A DNA stretch of 64,000 bases from Melieria omissa (GCA_963971225.1 OZ020269.1:79522450-79586449), one strand, 5' to 3'; shown: positions 33,303 to 42,972, counted from the first letter of the stretch. Program-made: numbers and translations. The notes: generated by a model not told the origin, from the sequence alone.

Positions 33303-34043
33303 CCAGGTATGCGCCTATGAAACCGGTAACGACATCTAGCGGTAAATAGCCGAATATTTATAAACTTCGGAACCGTACCAAATGTCATGTTTAGTTCTTC
33401 TGTCATATGTCAACAATATTCAGTTCACAATTTGTGAAGTTTCATCCAACAACGCATTGTTTGACGCTCCGGAAAATGTCGGATTACGTGCCTACAAATT
33501 ACGATTTGCGGACACAGTTAATTTTGTGTTACCATTTGAAGAAAAACACCTTCTAAAACCTGGTGAAACGGTTAACGGTGAACGTTACCAACAACAATTG
33601 GCCGATTTGAACCGTGCTGTACGCCAAAAACGCCCAGAATATGAAGCCAGGCAACACAAAGTGATTTTCCTCGATGACAACGCACCACCACACCGCACTA
33701 GAGCCACCAAAGAATTGGTTGCATCGTACAACTGGGAAGCTATTGCTCATGCGGCTTACTCACCAGACTTGGCGCCTTCGGATTATCACATGTTCGCATC
33801 GATGGGCCACGCATTAACGGAACAGCGCTTCAATTCTCACGCAGAAGCCAAAAAATGGATCGATGATTGGTTTCAGGCAAAAGACGAAACATTTTTTTGG
33901 CGAGGCATCCATAAATTGCCTGAGAGATGGGAAAAATGTGTAGCTAGCGATGGTCATTACTTTGAAGAATAAAATTGTAATCATTTCCTCACAATAAACG
34001 TGTTTTTCCAAAAATAATTACCGGTTTCATAGGCGCATACTGG
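33303..34043 (+). mobile_element. Second, deleted mariner element
   Basis: Ends CCAGGTATGCGCCTATGAAA and the complement of CCAGTATGCGCCTATGAAAC are flanked by TA (33,301-33,302 and 34,044-34,045). At 741 bp it has lost about 500 bp. The ends are unrelated to the mariner 83 bp upstream, so it is a separate family and insertion. Confidence 0.88.
33382..33972 (+). pseudogene. Internally deleted mariner transposase (196 codons)
   Basis: The C-terminal part is well preserved: L-L-K-P-G-E-T-V-N, L-D-D-N-A-P-P-H, S-P-D-L-A-P-S-D-Y and R-W-E-K-C-V-A-S-D-G. The last two catalytic Asp are present at D34D spacing. The DNA-binding half and the first catalytic Asp are gone. The start is replaced by residual 5' sequence that happens to stay in frame. 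Confidence 0.85.
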
Positions 34044-34130
34044 TATAAGAAGCATTAATTGACAGTACACGAATCAAAGGATGAAATTGCAATACATATG
34101 ATTTACTGCCTTTAATATTAGGCAGAGTAT

Positions 34131-34383
34131 TTACAGAGTGATGTCAATTCTTCTTGTTCTTTTTGCGAGAATATCCAGAATTTGATCACTGGTAACATTC
34201 ACATCTCTGTGAAAGTTAAGAAGCGCCAGTCCATTCAGTCGTTCCTCTCCATTCCGGTTGCGCAAGTAAGTTTTTAACCTTCGCAAAGTGGAGAAGGACC
34301 GTTCACTAGAGGCAACTGTGACCGGTAGTGTCCCACAAATTTGAAAAAGCCTGTATATCTGGCTGTAAAATCTTCTATTGCAA
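34131..34383 (-). pseudogene. hAT transposase C-terminal dimerisation domain
   Basis: The minus strand reads V-A-S-S-E-R-S-F-S-T-L-R-R-L-K-T-Y-L, L-N-G-L-A-L-L-N-F-H-R, and ends at a TAA (34,131). This is the conserved hAT C-terminus. It is the only coding remnant in this hAT copy and differs in sequence from the one at 28,795. Confidence 0.8.
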
Positions 34384-34725
34384 ACGTTTTGTGACTTTTT
34401 CTGTCAAACTGTCAAAAAATAAACAAACGAAAAATGCATCTTTCTCGCACTACAGTAGGTTGCGAGTCGTCTAACGATAGTACTATTAATACATGTGGCA
34501 TGATAATAACACTCAATTACTACTGTGATCTTGACCAGAAAAGTTGTGAAAATAAACTGAAAATTACGAAATAAAGTGGAATGAATCATATTTGTAATGT
34601 ACCAACTTGTGATGTGGATTTAGTTTATGCGGTTGAAAGACCGTGTGCTGTAAGGGGTTTTGAAAAAGTCTGAGATTTCGGTGGGGGTCCGGACCCCCCG
34701 GACCACCCCCCTGCGTCCGTCCCTG

Positions 34726-36315
34726 ATTCAGAGTCCTACTGGCATAACTTATAGGATGGTTTTCTTGAGTTAATACTGCGCCTATGGCAAAATCGCTGGC
34801 GTCAGTTGCAATGCAAAAAGTCTTTTTATAATCGGGATATTTTAGAATTGGTGGGTTTATTAAAAGTGATTTTAATTTTTCAAAAGAATTTATGTAATTA
34901 GAATCGTTTGTGTTTATTTTCATCCCTTTTTTGAGGTATTTTGTTAGTCCAGAGGCTACATTTGCGTAGTCTTTAACAAACTTTCTATAGTAACCAGTTA
35001 TACCTAAGAATGATTTTATTTGTTTAACTGTAGTAGGTAATTTTAAATTTTGAATATTTTTTATTTTATCTAGATTGGGTTTTATACCGTCCACAGTTAA
35101 AGTGTGACCAAGATATTCTGTTGATTTTGCAAAAAATTTTCACTTATCTATTTGTATTTTTAAATTGTGTTCATGTAATTTCGTTAGTATTTTCTGTACA
35201 TTTTGTGTGTGTTCTTCGAGACTTGAGCTGAAGATTAAAATGTCGTCTAAATATACAACACATATCTTATTTATGTATTCCCTAAGCACAGAGTTCATTA
35301 GCCTTTGAAAAGTTGCGGGTGCGTTTTTCAATCCAAACGGCATTCTTATAAATTCGTAATGTCCTTGAGGGGTTGAGAAAGCTGTCTTTGGTCGATCTAT
35401 TTCGTTTATGTTAACCTGGTGGAAACCTTTAGCTAGATCAAGTGTTGTAAAATATTGTGCTCTACCAAGTTTGTCTAAAATAGTCTCAATATTGGGTATA
35501 GGAAATTTGTCGTCGATGGTGTCTTCATCCAGTTTTCTATAATCAATGACTATTCGCCATTTTTTCTTTCCCGAATTGTCTAGCTTCTTAGGAACTATCC
35601 AAAGAGGTGAGTTGTATGGTGAATTGCTTTCTTTAATTATTCCCTGTCTTAACATATCATTTATTTGATTGCTAAACTCTTCCTCGTGAATTTGGGGATA
35701 TCTGTATATTTTACAATATATTGGTCTTTCAGATTTTGTTACTATCTCATGTTGAATTTCATGAGTATGGGATAATTGTTCTCCTTCATGGTAAAATACA
35801 TTTTTATTATTATTTAAAAGTGTTTTTAATTTACTTTTTTCCTCATTGTTCATGTCCTCTCTGATTAAATCTTGTAGTTTGTTTTCTCCTTCTTCTAGTG
35901 TGTGAATATTGTTATACTCAAAAGGACATGCATTTAAAAATTTTATTTTGTTATTATTTATTTCTAAGTATTCTTCTTTTAAGTTTATTACCGCATTAAG
36001 GGCTTTTAGGATATTTTGGCCTACAAGGGCATCAAAATTTTTATTAATAAATGTTGTTATTTTCCAACACATTAGGTTATTTTCATTAAATTCCAGCGGA
36101 AGTTCTGTAATTATTTCCGTGTCTATAGCAGTTTGGCCATTTAGTGTATTAAAATATATCTTCCGTTGTAAACTGTTTCTTTTATAATTTAACAATTTGT
36201 TTTTATCTAAAAGGCTAGTTGTGGATCCCGTATCTATTAAACATTTTATTTTTTGGGTTCCAATCGTTAATAATACTATCGGTAGATTCGTTGTTGGCCC
36301 GTCGATTGAAAATTT
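34726..36315 (-). pseudogene. 17.6-like Pol: protease, RT and start of RNase H
   Basis: From the putative frameshift site the frame gives the protease (L-I-D-T-G-S-T-T-S at about 36,230), then RT with W-R-I-V-I-D-Y-R-K-L, F-H-Q-V, M-P-F-G-L-K-N-A-P and V-V-Y-L-D-D-I-L. A TGA at 35,140 follows Q-I-D-K, where a Cys codon is usual. The same frame continues with F-L-G-I-T-G-Y-Y-R-K-F and the RNase H start A-T-D-A-S-D-F-A-I-G until the hAT insertion. Apart from the TGA and the insertions the reading is clean. Confidence 0.88.
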
Positions 36316-36891
36316 GACTGTTCGCAGTGGTCAATTTCCATCGGTTCAGGTCGGTTATGTCGGAACTGGTTAGATTGATTTGGATAATTTTGCCGAAATT
36401 GATTTGACTGATTTGTATAGTTCTGCCTAAATTGATTTGATTGGTTGTAATTTGGTCGAAAATTACTTGACTGATTGGAATTTTGTCTAAACTGACCTGA
36501 CTGATTGTTATTAAAGTTATTTGACCGAAATTGACTTGACTGATTTGAGTCTCTTGAATAATTTGAATAGTTTTGATTATTTCTAAATTGACCTGATTGA
36601 TTTAAATTTTGATTATTATTTCCATATAACTCGTTAACACTTTGTTCCTTATGTTTATGGTGTGTATATTTCTGAATCATATTTGATTCTTCTAAGATAT
36701 AATAAGCATCTCTTAAAGTTACGATATTACGTGAAATTATTATGCTAGCTAAATTTGGATGAATTCCATTTAAAAACGTTTTTAAAATTATCTTCTCATT
36801 AGCCTTAGGAGAAAACTCACTTGGCTTTTCTAAGTCGAATTCAAATTTCATATTTAGCTTATCTAGTATACACTTAAGGTTATTAAAATAT
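36276..36891 (-). pseudogene. 17.6-like Gag, C-terminal part with N-Q-S-x-Q-F-R repeats
   Basis: This continues the Gag frame across the mdg3-like insertion. After a capsid-type region it holds about eight short repeats of the pattern Q-S-x-Q-F-R-x-N, rich in Asn and Gln with regularly spaced Arg. No Cys-His box is present, as in other 17.6/gypsy-group Gags, where basic repeats bind RNA. It ends at 36,276 in the region of overlap with pol. Confidence 0.8.
36309..36315 (-). promoter_or_regulatory. Putative -1 ribosomal frameshift heptamer AAATTTT
   Basis: In the gag frame the bases read A-AAT-TTT, a canonical X-XXY-YYZ slippery site, within the gag/pol overlap. Pol is open in the -1 frame from here. 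Confidence 0.6.
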
Positions 36892-37314
36892 TGTAACGAT
36901 GAGCCAGTCTGTCGCGGTGCAAAGCAACCCTGCCGCTACGTGCCGTGCCATAACCCAATCTGGCAACGACGGCCGCGATAGTAACTTTTAGTCCAACCTG
37001 GCAACGATGGTCGCGGTCATCAGGGAAACTTCTAGTCCAATCTGGCAACGTGCGAGAACGATCTGCGCGACGGCCGGACAGAGTATAAAAGGTGGCCAGA
37101 TGCGGTGCAGCGAGTCAGTCTGGTTTTGACAAGTGAAGTTGCCACACGAAGTGACTAAGCAAATACTTAGGTGTACGAACAGTAAAGTGTAAACTGTGAA
37201 TAATAAAGTGACTGTTGGTTTATTTTATTGTCTGCGTTTAAGAAACTGTGTTTTATTTTCAAATTACACAATCCAGAGATACGCAACAGCCCACTAGACT
37301 TAGTATTCGTAACA
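36892..37314 (+). repeat. mdg3-like copy 1, 5' LTR with promoter
   Basis: A TATA box (GTATAAAAGG) lies at 37,083-37,092 and AATAAA at 37,202-37,207, marking U3, R and U5. U3 contains three copies of CCAAYCTGGCAACG (36,955, 36,993, 37,037), a possible enhancer array. Confidence 0.9.
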
Positions 37315-37316
37315 TT

Positions 37317-37335
37317 TGGTGTCAGAAGTGGGATT
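37317..37335 (+). promoter_or_regulatory. Primer binding site, tRNA-Leu type
   Basis: TGGTGTCAGAAGTGGGATT starts with the TGG that pairs with the CCA tail, and it matches the acceptor arm of eukaryotic tRNA-Leu(CAA) from general knowledge. Confidence 0.75.
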
Positions 37336-37394
37336 GTGGAAAATTGAAGATAAGGAAAAAAAAACTAAAGAAATAAAATTATAAAAGCACGGAC

Positions 37395-38942
37395 ATGGTG
37401 AAATTCGAGCTGCTGAAGGTAGACCAGCTGAAGAAGGAGCTGGCTGCCTGGAATTTGCCGACTGCTGGCGGAAAGGTGGAGTTGCAGTTGCGCTTGCGAG
37501 AAGCATGTGAGGAACGGGGCGTCGATTGGACTGTGCACGAGTTCGGAGCGCAAGAACAAGAGGCGTCGGCCAAAATGGAGGAATCGCCTGCAGGTGCGGC
37601 GTCGATGCAAAGTACGACTGCAGCGGCTGCGCCGCCACAAGCAATGGACATGAGCCAGCTAATGGTTGCACTTAAAGGCATGTTCGAGACAGCAAATCGA
37701 GAAATGGCAGCGAAGCTGGAAACTACGAATCTCGAAATTTCGGCAAAAGTCGAGACAGCAAATCGAGAAATGGCAGCGAAGCTGGAAACTACGAATCTCG
37801 AAATTTCGGCAAAAGTCGAGACAGCAAATCGAGAAATGTCAGCGAAGCTGGAAACTACGAATCTCGAAATTTCGGCAAAAGTCGAGACTGCAAATCGAGA
37901 AATGGCGGAAAATTCTGCGCGCATAGAGCAGAAGGTGGAGGAAATTTCCAATAGCCTGAATGTTAAAGTTGAGCATCTCGAGACGCGAATAGACGATTGG
38001 GACAAACGAGTTGACGAAATGGGTGAATCCCTGAATAGACGAGTTGACAACCTGGATGAGTCCTTGAACAAACGAGTTGACAGTCTGGAAGATTCGATGC
38101 ACAGAAAGATAGACGAACGGTTTCGAGAGGTACAGCCACGAGAATGTTTGCCACCGGTTCAGGACGGTTTTGCTGCCAGAACAGAAGTGCCTACTTATGA
38201 TGGTGCTGCGCCGTTCGACACATTTAAATTGCAATTCGACTTGGCTGCTTTGGAAAATCAGTGGACAGATATCAGGAAAGGTCGGAGGTTGGCACTGGCG
38301 CTGAAAGGTCCTGCGGCTGAGGTAATCAAATCAGTTCCAGAATGTTTAAGAAGTGATTACGGTGCCATCATGAGGGCATTAGCAGCGAAGTATAGCAACG
38401 AGCACAACCATGCGCTATACTACTGTGAGCTGAAGAACCGCAAGCAGAGAGCCAACGAGGCGCTGCAGACATATGCAGCAGACATTGAGCGGCTCGTACA
38501 GTTGTGCTACCCAAAATTTGGTGCTGATGATCTCGAGAGGATGAAGATTGAGTCGTTTGTTGAAGGTCTTCATGATCCGGAAACACGTCGCAGTGCGTTG
38601 ATGATGGGCAAGCCAACATTTAAGGAAACGGTGACCAGCGCGATGACATATGAAGCGGCATGGATTGGGAGCACTCGGTATGCACCTGCAAGTATACGCC
38701 AGATTCAGGCGGACAACGACATTCCGATCCAGGCCATAAGCTCGGAGATACCGGGCAGGCCACGGGTGGTCTCCTCTAAAGTTGTTTGCTGGATATGTGG
38801 TAAGCAGGGCCACATATCACGAGACTGCCGCCAACGAAAGAGGCGTTCCCGTTCTCGATCGCAATCGCCTGAAGCGAGGAATACTGACAATCGAGGCTCA
38901 GCCAACAAGCGCAGGGTTGAGGACGAGGAGCTGTTAAACTAA
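37395..38942 (+). CDS. gag: mdg3-like Gag
   Basis: A 515-codon protein that forms the retrotransposon particle and binds its RNA. The N-terminus carries a SAP-like helix (K-V-D-Q-L-K-K-E-L). Residues about 98-230 form a long coiled coil containing three exact 22-residue repeats. A Ty3-type capsid region follows (Y-D-G-A-A-P-F-D-T-F, then F-V-E-G-L-H-D-P). One CCHC zinc knuckle (C-W-I-C-G-K-Q-G-H-I-S-R-D-C) lies near residue 465, with a basic tail. The start at 37,395 is the first ATG after the leader. The stop overlaps the frameshift site. Confidence 0.92.
   Translation: MVKFELLKVDQLKKELAAWNLPTAGGKVELQLRLREACEERGVDWTVHEFGAQEQEASAKMEESPAGAASMQSTTAAAAPPQAMDMSQLMVALKGMFETANREMAAKLETTNLEISAKVETANREMAAKLETTNLEISAKVETANREMSAKLETTNLEISAKVETANREMAENSARIEQKVEEISNSLNVKVEHLETRIDDWDKRVDEMGESLNRRVDNLDESLNKRVDSLEDSMHRKIDERFREVQPRECLPPVQDGFAARTEVPTYDGAAPFDTFKLQFDLAALENQWTDIRKGRRLALALKGPAAEVIKSVPECLRSDYGAIMRALAAKYSNEHNHALYYCELKNRKQRANEALQTYAADIERLVQLCYPKFGADDLERMKIESFVEGLHDPETRRSALMMGKPTFKETVTSAMTYEAAWIGSTRYAPASIRQIQADNDIPIQAISSEIPGRPRVVSSKVVCWICGKQGHISRDCRQRKRRSRSRSQSPEARNTDNRGSANKRRVEDEELLN
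37686..37910 (+). repeat. Three exact 66-bp tandem repeats within gag
   Basis: The units are 37,686-37,751, 37,752-37,817 and 37,818-37,883, followed by a partial unit. Each encodes 22 residues of coiled coil. Copy 2 (about 63,850-63,930) has only about one unit. Confidence 0.9.
38933..38939 (+). promoter_or_regulatory. Putative -1 frameshift heptamer GTTAAAC at the gag stop
   Basis: The gag frame reads CTG-TTA-AAC-TAA. A -1 slip on G-TTA-AAC leads into the long pol frame with no gap. The same heptamer and stop are kept in copy 2 (62,884-62,893). Confidence 0.6.
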
Positions 38943-41900
38943 AACGGGTCAGCCCAAAGGGGCGTGAGCTGATCCCCACAATCTGCCGCCCCACCATCCT
39001 TGTCTCACAGCTGAAACGACAGCCCAGCAGCTTGACAATTGAAGGAAGGATAGATGGAAAGTTGTTCGTGTTGACACTGGATACTGGAGCGTCAAATTCG
39101 ATCATAAAAAGGAAGCTGCTGAAGAACTGGGAACCGCTGCATGGCATACAGCTGCGGACTGCGACTGGCGAGCGCGCGCCGGTGAGAGGGAAAGTTACAA
39201 AAACGATTGCTATCGGCACCAGCAGCCTGGAACATGAGTTCATCGTCGCGGATATAATGGACGACGTGATTATCGGCGTGGATTTCATGATTAGGCACGG
39301 TTTTACGCTGGACCTGAAGGAAAATGTGCTGAGATATGCCAACGTTGAATTCCCGCTGCGCACCGGCTATGAGCGAAGCGTGGCGGTACGGAAGGTTGTA
39401 TCGTGTCAACACGGGAGGATACCAGCGAATTCTGAGGCGATTGTGTGGGCAAAGGTGGACGGGGACGATGGGACGAGTCGGCTGTGGGTAGTAGAAGCAC
39501 CGAAACAAGGACACGACAACATCATCATCGGACGTACATTAGTGGAACCTAAAAATGGCAGAATACCAGTCAGAATACTGAACCCCCTGAATGCACCCAG
39601 ATATGTCAGGAAAGATGAGGTAATCGGCGAGTGTAAGGAAGCTGTAGCAGTGGTCAATTGCGAGAGTAGCCCACCTGGAGGTAATAAGAAGAGCGGTTTT
39701 ATCATGGACGCCATACCGCAGGAGAACCAGTGGAGCAGCGAGTTGACGGCCAAGCAGAAACAGAAGGCGAGGTCACTCCTGCAGCACTATGGGTCAATTT
39801 TTGCGGCAGAAGCAGGCGGAAGAACAGCCATAGTGAAGCACAACATCGACACCGGAAGTGCAAAACCGATTCGCCAACCGCCAAGACGAGTTCCTCTGGC
39901 CAAGAGGGAGGAGGTCACCAATTTGATCGAGAACATGCGGAAAGACAAGGTCATAGAGCCTTCTTCGGGCCCCTGGTGCTCGCCGGTTGTGCTAGTCAAG
40001 AAAAAAGATGGCAGTACCCGGTTTTGTGTGGACTATCGGAAGCTCAATGATGTGACCAAGAAGGACAGTTATCCACTACCTCGGATCGATGACACCCTGG
40101 ACACACTGTCAGGCACGCAGTGGTTCTCCACGCTCGACTTACGCAGCGGCTATTGGCAGGTAGAGCTTGCAGACAAGGACAAGGAGAAAACGGCTTTCAG
40201 TGTTGGCGATGGTTTGTGGCAGTTCACCGTCATGCCGTTTGGACTCTGCAACGCACCAGCAACATTCGAGCGGCTAATGGAACGCGTGCTAAAAGGGCTG
40301 CATTGGCGGACATGTCTGGTGTACCTCGACGACATAATCGTAATGGGTAAAAGCTTCGACGACCACCTGGGAAAGCTGAAGGAGGTATTTGAGCGGATAC
40401 AAAAAGCCGGGCTTAAACTCAACCCAAAGAAGTGCTCGCTGTTCCAAAAGGAGGTCAAGTATCTGGGTCATACGGTTTCCGCCCGCGGAGTACATACGGA
40501 TGAAGGCAAAATCACGGCAGTGAAGGAGTGGCCCCGGCCACGCAATCTACACGAACTCCACAGTTTCCTGGGCCTGTGCACATACTACCGCCGATTTGTT
40601 CCGGGATTCGCGAACATAGCCAGCAGCCTGCACAAACTGACGAAAAAGGGCCAAGCTTTCGAGTGGAACGAGGAGCAGGAACAGGCTTTTGCACGTCTGA
40701 AGGAAAAACTGTGCAGTGCCCCAATTCTGGCCTTCCCCGTGCCTGGGGAGATGTTTGTGCTGGATACAGATGCAAGCGGGAGTAGTATTGGCGGTGTGCT
40801 ATCACAGATAATAGACGGCCAGGAACAAGTGATAGCGTATTACAGTAGGGTTTTATCGAAACCGGAACGCAATTACTGTGTGACCCGGAGAGAACTGCTG
40901 GCGGTATTGGACTGCGTGAAACACTTCCACAAATATCTGTATGGACAAAAGTTTCGCCTGCGCACAGATCATGCGGCATTGAGATGGCTCCTGAACTTTA
41001 AAGATCCTGAAGGGCAATTGGCGCGGTGGATCGAGCGACTGCAAAGCTACGACTACACGATAGAGCATCGCAAGGGCAGTAGCCATGGAAATGCCGATGC
41101 CTTGTCCCGCCGTCCGTGCAAAGTCGAATGCAGGCAATGCTCGCGAGCCGAAAGCAAAGAACAGATAGTGGACGTCCGGTTGGTCAGCGTCATGCCAGAG
41201 GAAGAGTGGTCTGCGGAGAGGCTACAAAAAGACCAGCATGAGGATGCGGATCTTGCAAAAATCGTCGCAGGCAAGGAGCAAGGCGCACGTCCAGACTGGC
41301 AGGAGATGGCTGGTGAAAGCCCGATCGCTAAGGCTTACTGGGCACAGTGGAAAAGTCTGCGGCTGAAGGAAGGCTGCCTGTACCGCGAATGGGAGAGCGC
41401 GGATGGTCGTACCAGCAACCCCCTAATGGTAGTGCCGAAAAGCAGAATCAACGAGGTCATCGAGGCATACCATAACGACTCCAGTGGAGGGCACCTAGGC
41501 ATCACCAAAACCGTCGCCAAAATAAAAAGACGATTCTACTGGGTAGGTTGTCAGGAGTCTGTAGCCGAGTGGATTAAGAGCTGCGACCGATGTTCAGCCG
41601 CGAAAGGGCCGACAAGAAAATCTCGAGGCCGCATGCAGCAGTACAACGTGGGAGCGCCCTTCGAGCGGATTGCTATGGACGTCGCCGGCCCATTCCCAAC
41701 TAGCACTCAAGGCAACAAATATGTGCTGGTTGTAATGGATTACTTCAGCAAATGGCCCGAAGTGTACCCTATTCCTAACCAGGAGGCCACCACGATCTCG
41801 GAAAAGCTGGTAAACAACTGGGTAGCCCGGTTCGGAGTTCCGTTGGAGTTGCACTCAGATCAAGGCCGGAATTTCGAGTCTGCGGTATTCAAGGAAGTGT

Positions 41901-42538
41901 GTGGGCTGCTGGGGATAAAGAAAACGCGTACCACTCCTTTGCACCCACAGTCCGACGGCATGGTGGAACGCTTTAACCAGACACTGGAGGAATACCTGCG
42001 GAAAGTGGTAGGCAGGAATCAAAAGGATTGGGATACGCATATCCCCCTGTTCCTGATGGCGTATAGGTCAGCCCCGCACGACACGACATCACTCACTCCA
42101 GCCCGGGCAGTGTTCGGCACAGAGTTGCGGTTACCCGCTGACTTGAAGTTCGGGGTAGTCAGCACGACGGGAGGCGCTAAGACGGACTACGTGGCCAATA
42201 AGCGGGCGGAACTAGAGGAAATTCACCAGTTTATAAGGAGCCGCACCAAACTGGTCAGCGATAAGGCGAAAGCCAGATACGATCTACGGGCCAACTCAGC
42301 AGGGTTCCAAGAAGGCGATTTGGTAATGCTCTACAACCCGCAGCGGAGGAAAGGTTTGTCTCCAAAACTTCAAGCGTCATGGGAAGGACCTTACGAAGTC
42401 GTGACTAGGATTAACGACGTGGTATACCGGATTCAACGTTGCAACAATAGAGGCGCTAAGCTGAAGGTAGTCCATTTGGAGCGCCTGGCGCCTCATCACA
42501 GCGGAGCCTCGGCACTTGTTCGGGACGAACAAGTCTAA
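38939..42538 (+). CDS. pol: mdg3-like Pol polyprotein (protease, RT, RNase H, integrase)
   Basis: About 1,200 uninterrupted codons in the -1 frame relative to gag, with no ATG early in the frame, so it is translated as Gag-Pol. Domains in order: protease L-D-T-G-A-S-N-S; RT with F-C-V-D-Y-R-K-L-N, M-P-F-G-L-C-N-A-P and V-Y-L-D-D-I-I; RNase H L-D-T-D-A-S-G-S-S and R-T-D-H-A-A-L; integrase zinc finger (G-G-H-L-G-I-T to C-D-R-C) and core M-D-V-A-G-P-F, H-S-D-Q-G-R-N-F-E and V-E-R-F-N. A C-terminal G-P-Y-type module (W-E-G-P-Y-E-V-V-T-R) follows. All catalytic residues are present. Confidence 0.93.
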   Translation, partial: LKRVSPKGRELIPTICRPTILVSQLKRQPSSLTIEGRIDGKLFVLTLDTGASNSIIKRKLLKNWEPLHGIQLRTATGERAPVRGKVTKTIAIGTSSLEHEFIVADIMDDVIIGVDFMIRHGFTLDLKENVLRYANVEFPLRTGYERSVAVRKVVSCQHGRIPANSEAIVWAKVDGDDGTSRLWVVEAPKQGHDNIIIGRTLVEPKNGRIPVRILNPLNAPRYVRKDEVIGECKEAVAVVNCESSPPGGNKKSGFIMDAIPQENQWSSELTAKQKQKARSLLQHYGSIFAAEAGGRTAIVKHNIDTGSAKPIRQPPRRVPLAKREEVTNLIENMRKDKVIEPSSGPWCSPVVLVKKKDGSTRFCVDYRKLNDVTKKDSYPLPRIDDTLDTLSGTQWFSTLDLRSGYWQVELADKDKEKTAFSVGDGLWQFTVMPFGLCNAPATFERLMERVLKGLHWRTCLVYLDDIIVMGKSFDDHLGKLKEVFERIQKAGLKLNPKKCSLFQKEVKYLGHTVSARGVHTDEGKITAVKEWPRPRNLHELHSFLGLCTYYRRFVPGFANIASSLHKLTKKGQAFEWNEEQEQAFARLKEKLCSAPILAFPVPGEMFVLDTDASGSSIGGVLSQIIDGQEQVIAYYSRVLSKPERNYCVTRRELLAVLDCVKHFHKYLYGQKFRLRTDHAALRWLLNFKDPEGQLARWIERLQSYDYTIEHRKGSSHGNADALSRRPCKVECRQCSRAESKEQIVDVRLVSVMPEEEWSAERLQKDQHEDADLAKIVAGKEQGARPDWQEMAGESPIAKAYWAQWKSLRLKEGCLYREWESADGRTSNPLMVVPKSRINEVIEAYHNDSSGGHLGITKTVAKIKRRFYWVGCQESVAEWIKSCDRCSAAKGPTRKSRGRMQQYNVGAPFERIAMDVAGPFPTSTQGNKYVLVVMDYFSKWPEVYPIPNQEATTISEKLVNNWVARFGVPLELHSDQGRNFESAVFKEVCGLLGIKKTRTTPLHPQSDGMVERFNQTLEEYLRKVVGRNQKDWDTHIPLFLMAYRSAPHDTTSLTPARAVFGTELRLPADLKFGVVSTTGGAKTDYVANKRAELEEIHQFIRSRTKLVSDKAKARYDLRANSAGFQEGDLVMLYNPQRRKGLSPKLQASWEGPYEVVTRINDVVYRIQRCNNRGAKLKVVHLERLAPHHSGASALVRDEQV

Positions 42539-42549
42539 GTGGTGGGCAG

Positions 42550-42972
42550 TGTAACGATGAGCCAGTCTGTCGCGGTGCAAAGCAACCCTGCCGCTACGTG
42601 CCGTGCCATAACCCAATCTGGCAACGACGGCCGCGATAGTAACTTTTAGTCCAACCTGGCAACGATGGTCGCGGTCATCAGGGAAACTTCTAGTCCAATC
42701 TGGCAACGTGCGAGAACGATCTGCGCGACGGCCGGACAGAGTATAAAAGGTGGCCAGATGCGGTGCAGCGAGTCAGTCTGGTTTTGACAAGTGAAGTTGC
42801 CACACGAAGTGACTAAGCAAATACTTAGGTGTACGAACAGTAAAGTGTAAACTGTGAATAATAAAGTGACTGTTGGTTTATTTTATTGTCTGCGTTTAAG
42901 AAACTGTGTTTTATTTTCAAATTACACAATCCAGAGATACGCAACAGCCCACTAGACTTAGTATTCGTAACA
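42550..42972 (+). repeat. mdg3-like copy 1, 3' LTR
   Basis: 423 bp, same as the 5' LTR by direct comparison. Confidence 0.93.

Larger units (their letters stand above)
31738..34725 (-). mobile_element. hAT element carrying two mariners
   Basis: Terminal repeats CAGGGACGGACGCAG are perfect inverted copies, and the 8-bp duplication ATTCAGAG is exact (31,730-31,737 and 34,726-34,733). It interrupts the RNase H coding of the 17.6-like element. Without its two mariners it is under 1 kb and keeps only the end of a transposase gene on the minus strand, so it was moved by a relative's enzyme. Confidence 0.92.
36892..42972 (+). mobile_element. mdg3-like Ty3/gypsy retrotransposon, copy 1, complete
   Basis: Two 423-bp LTRs (36,892-37,314 and 42,550-42,972) begin TGTAACGATG and end CGTAACA. 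I see no difference between them. The 4-bp duplication ATAT flanks the element (36,888-36,891 and 42,973-42,976). The primer site TGGTGTCAGAAGTGGGAT two bases after the LTR is complementary to the 3' end of tRNA-Leu(CAA), as in mdg3/micropia-type elements. The tract AGTGGTGGGCAG precedes the 3' LTR. gag and pol are both open. It is the youngest LTR insertion in the stack and looks autonomous. Confidence 0.95.

Noticed and set aside
33382..33972. Intact small mariner protein of 196 codons
   Set aside because: The open frame survives a deletion of the DNA-binding half and first catalytic Asp, so it is listed as a pseudogene, not a functional gene.
36920..37080. Possible tRNA or SINE head in the mdg3-like LTR
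   Set aside because: No A-box/B-box pair at proper spacing was found. The region is U3 with short repeats upstream of a TATA box.
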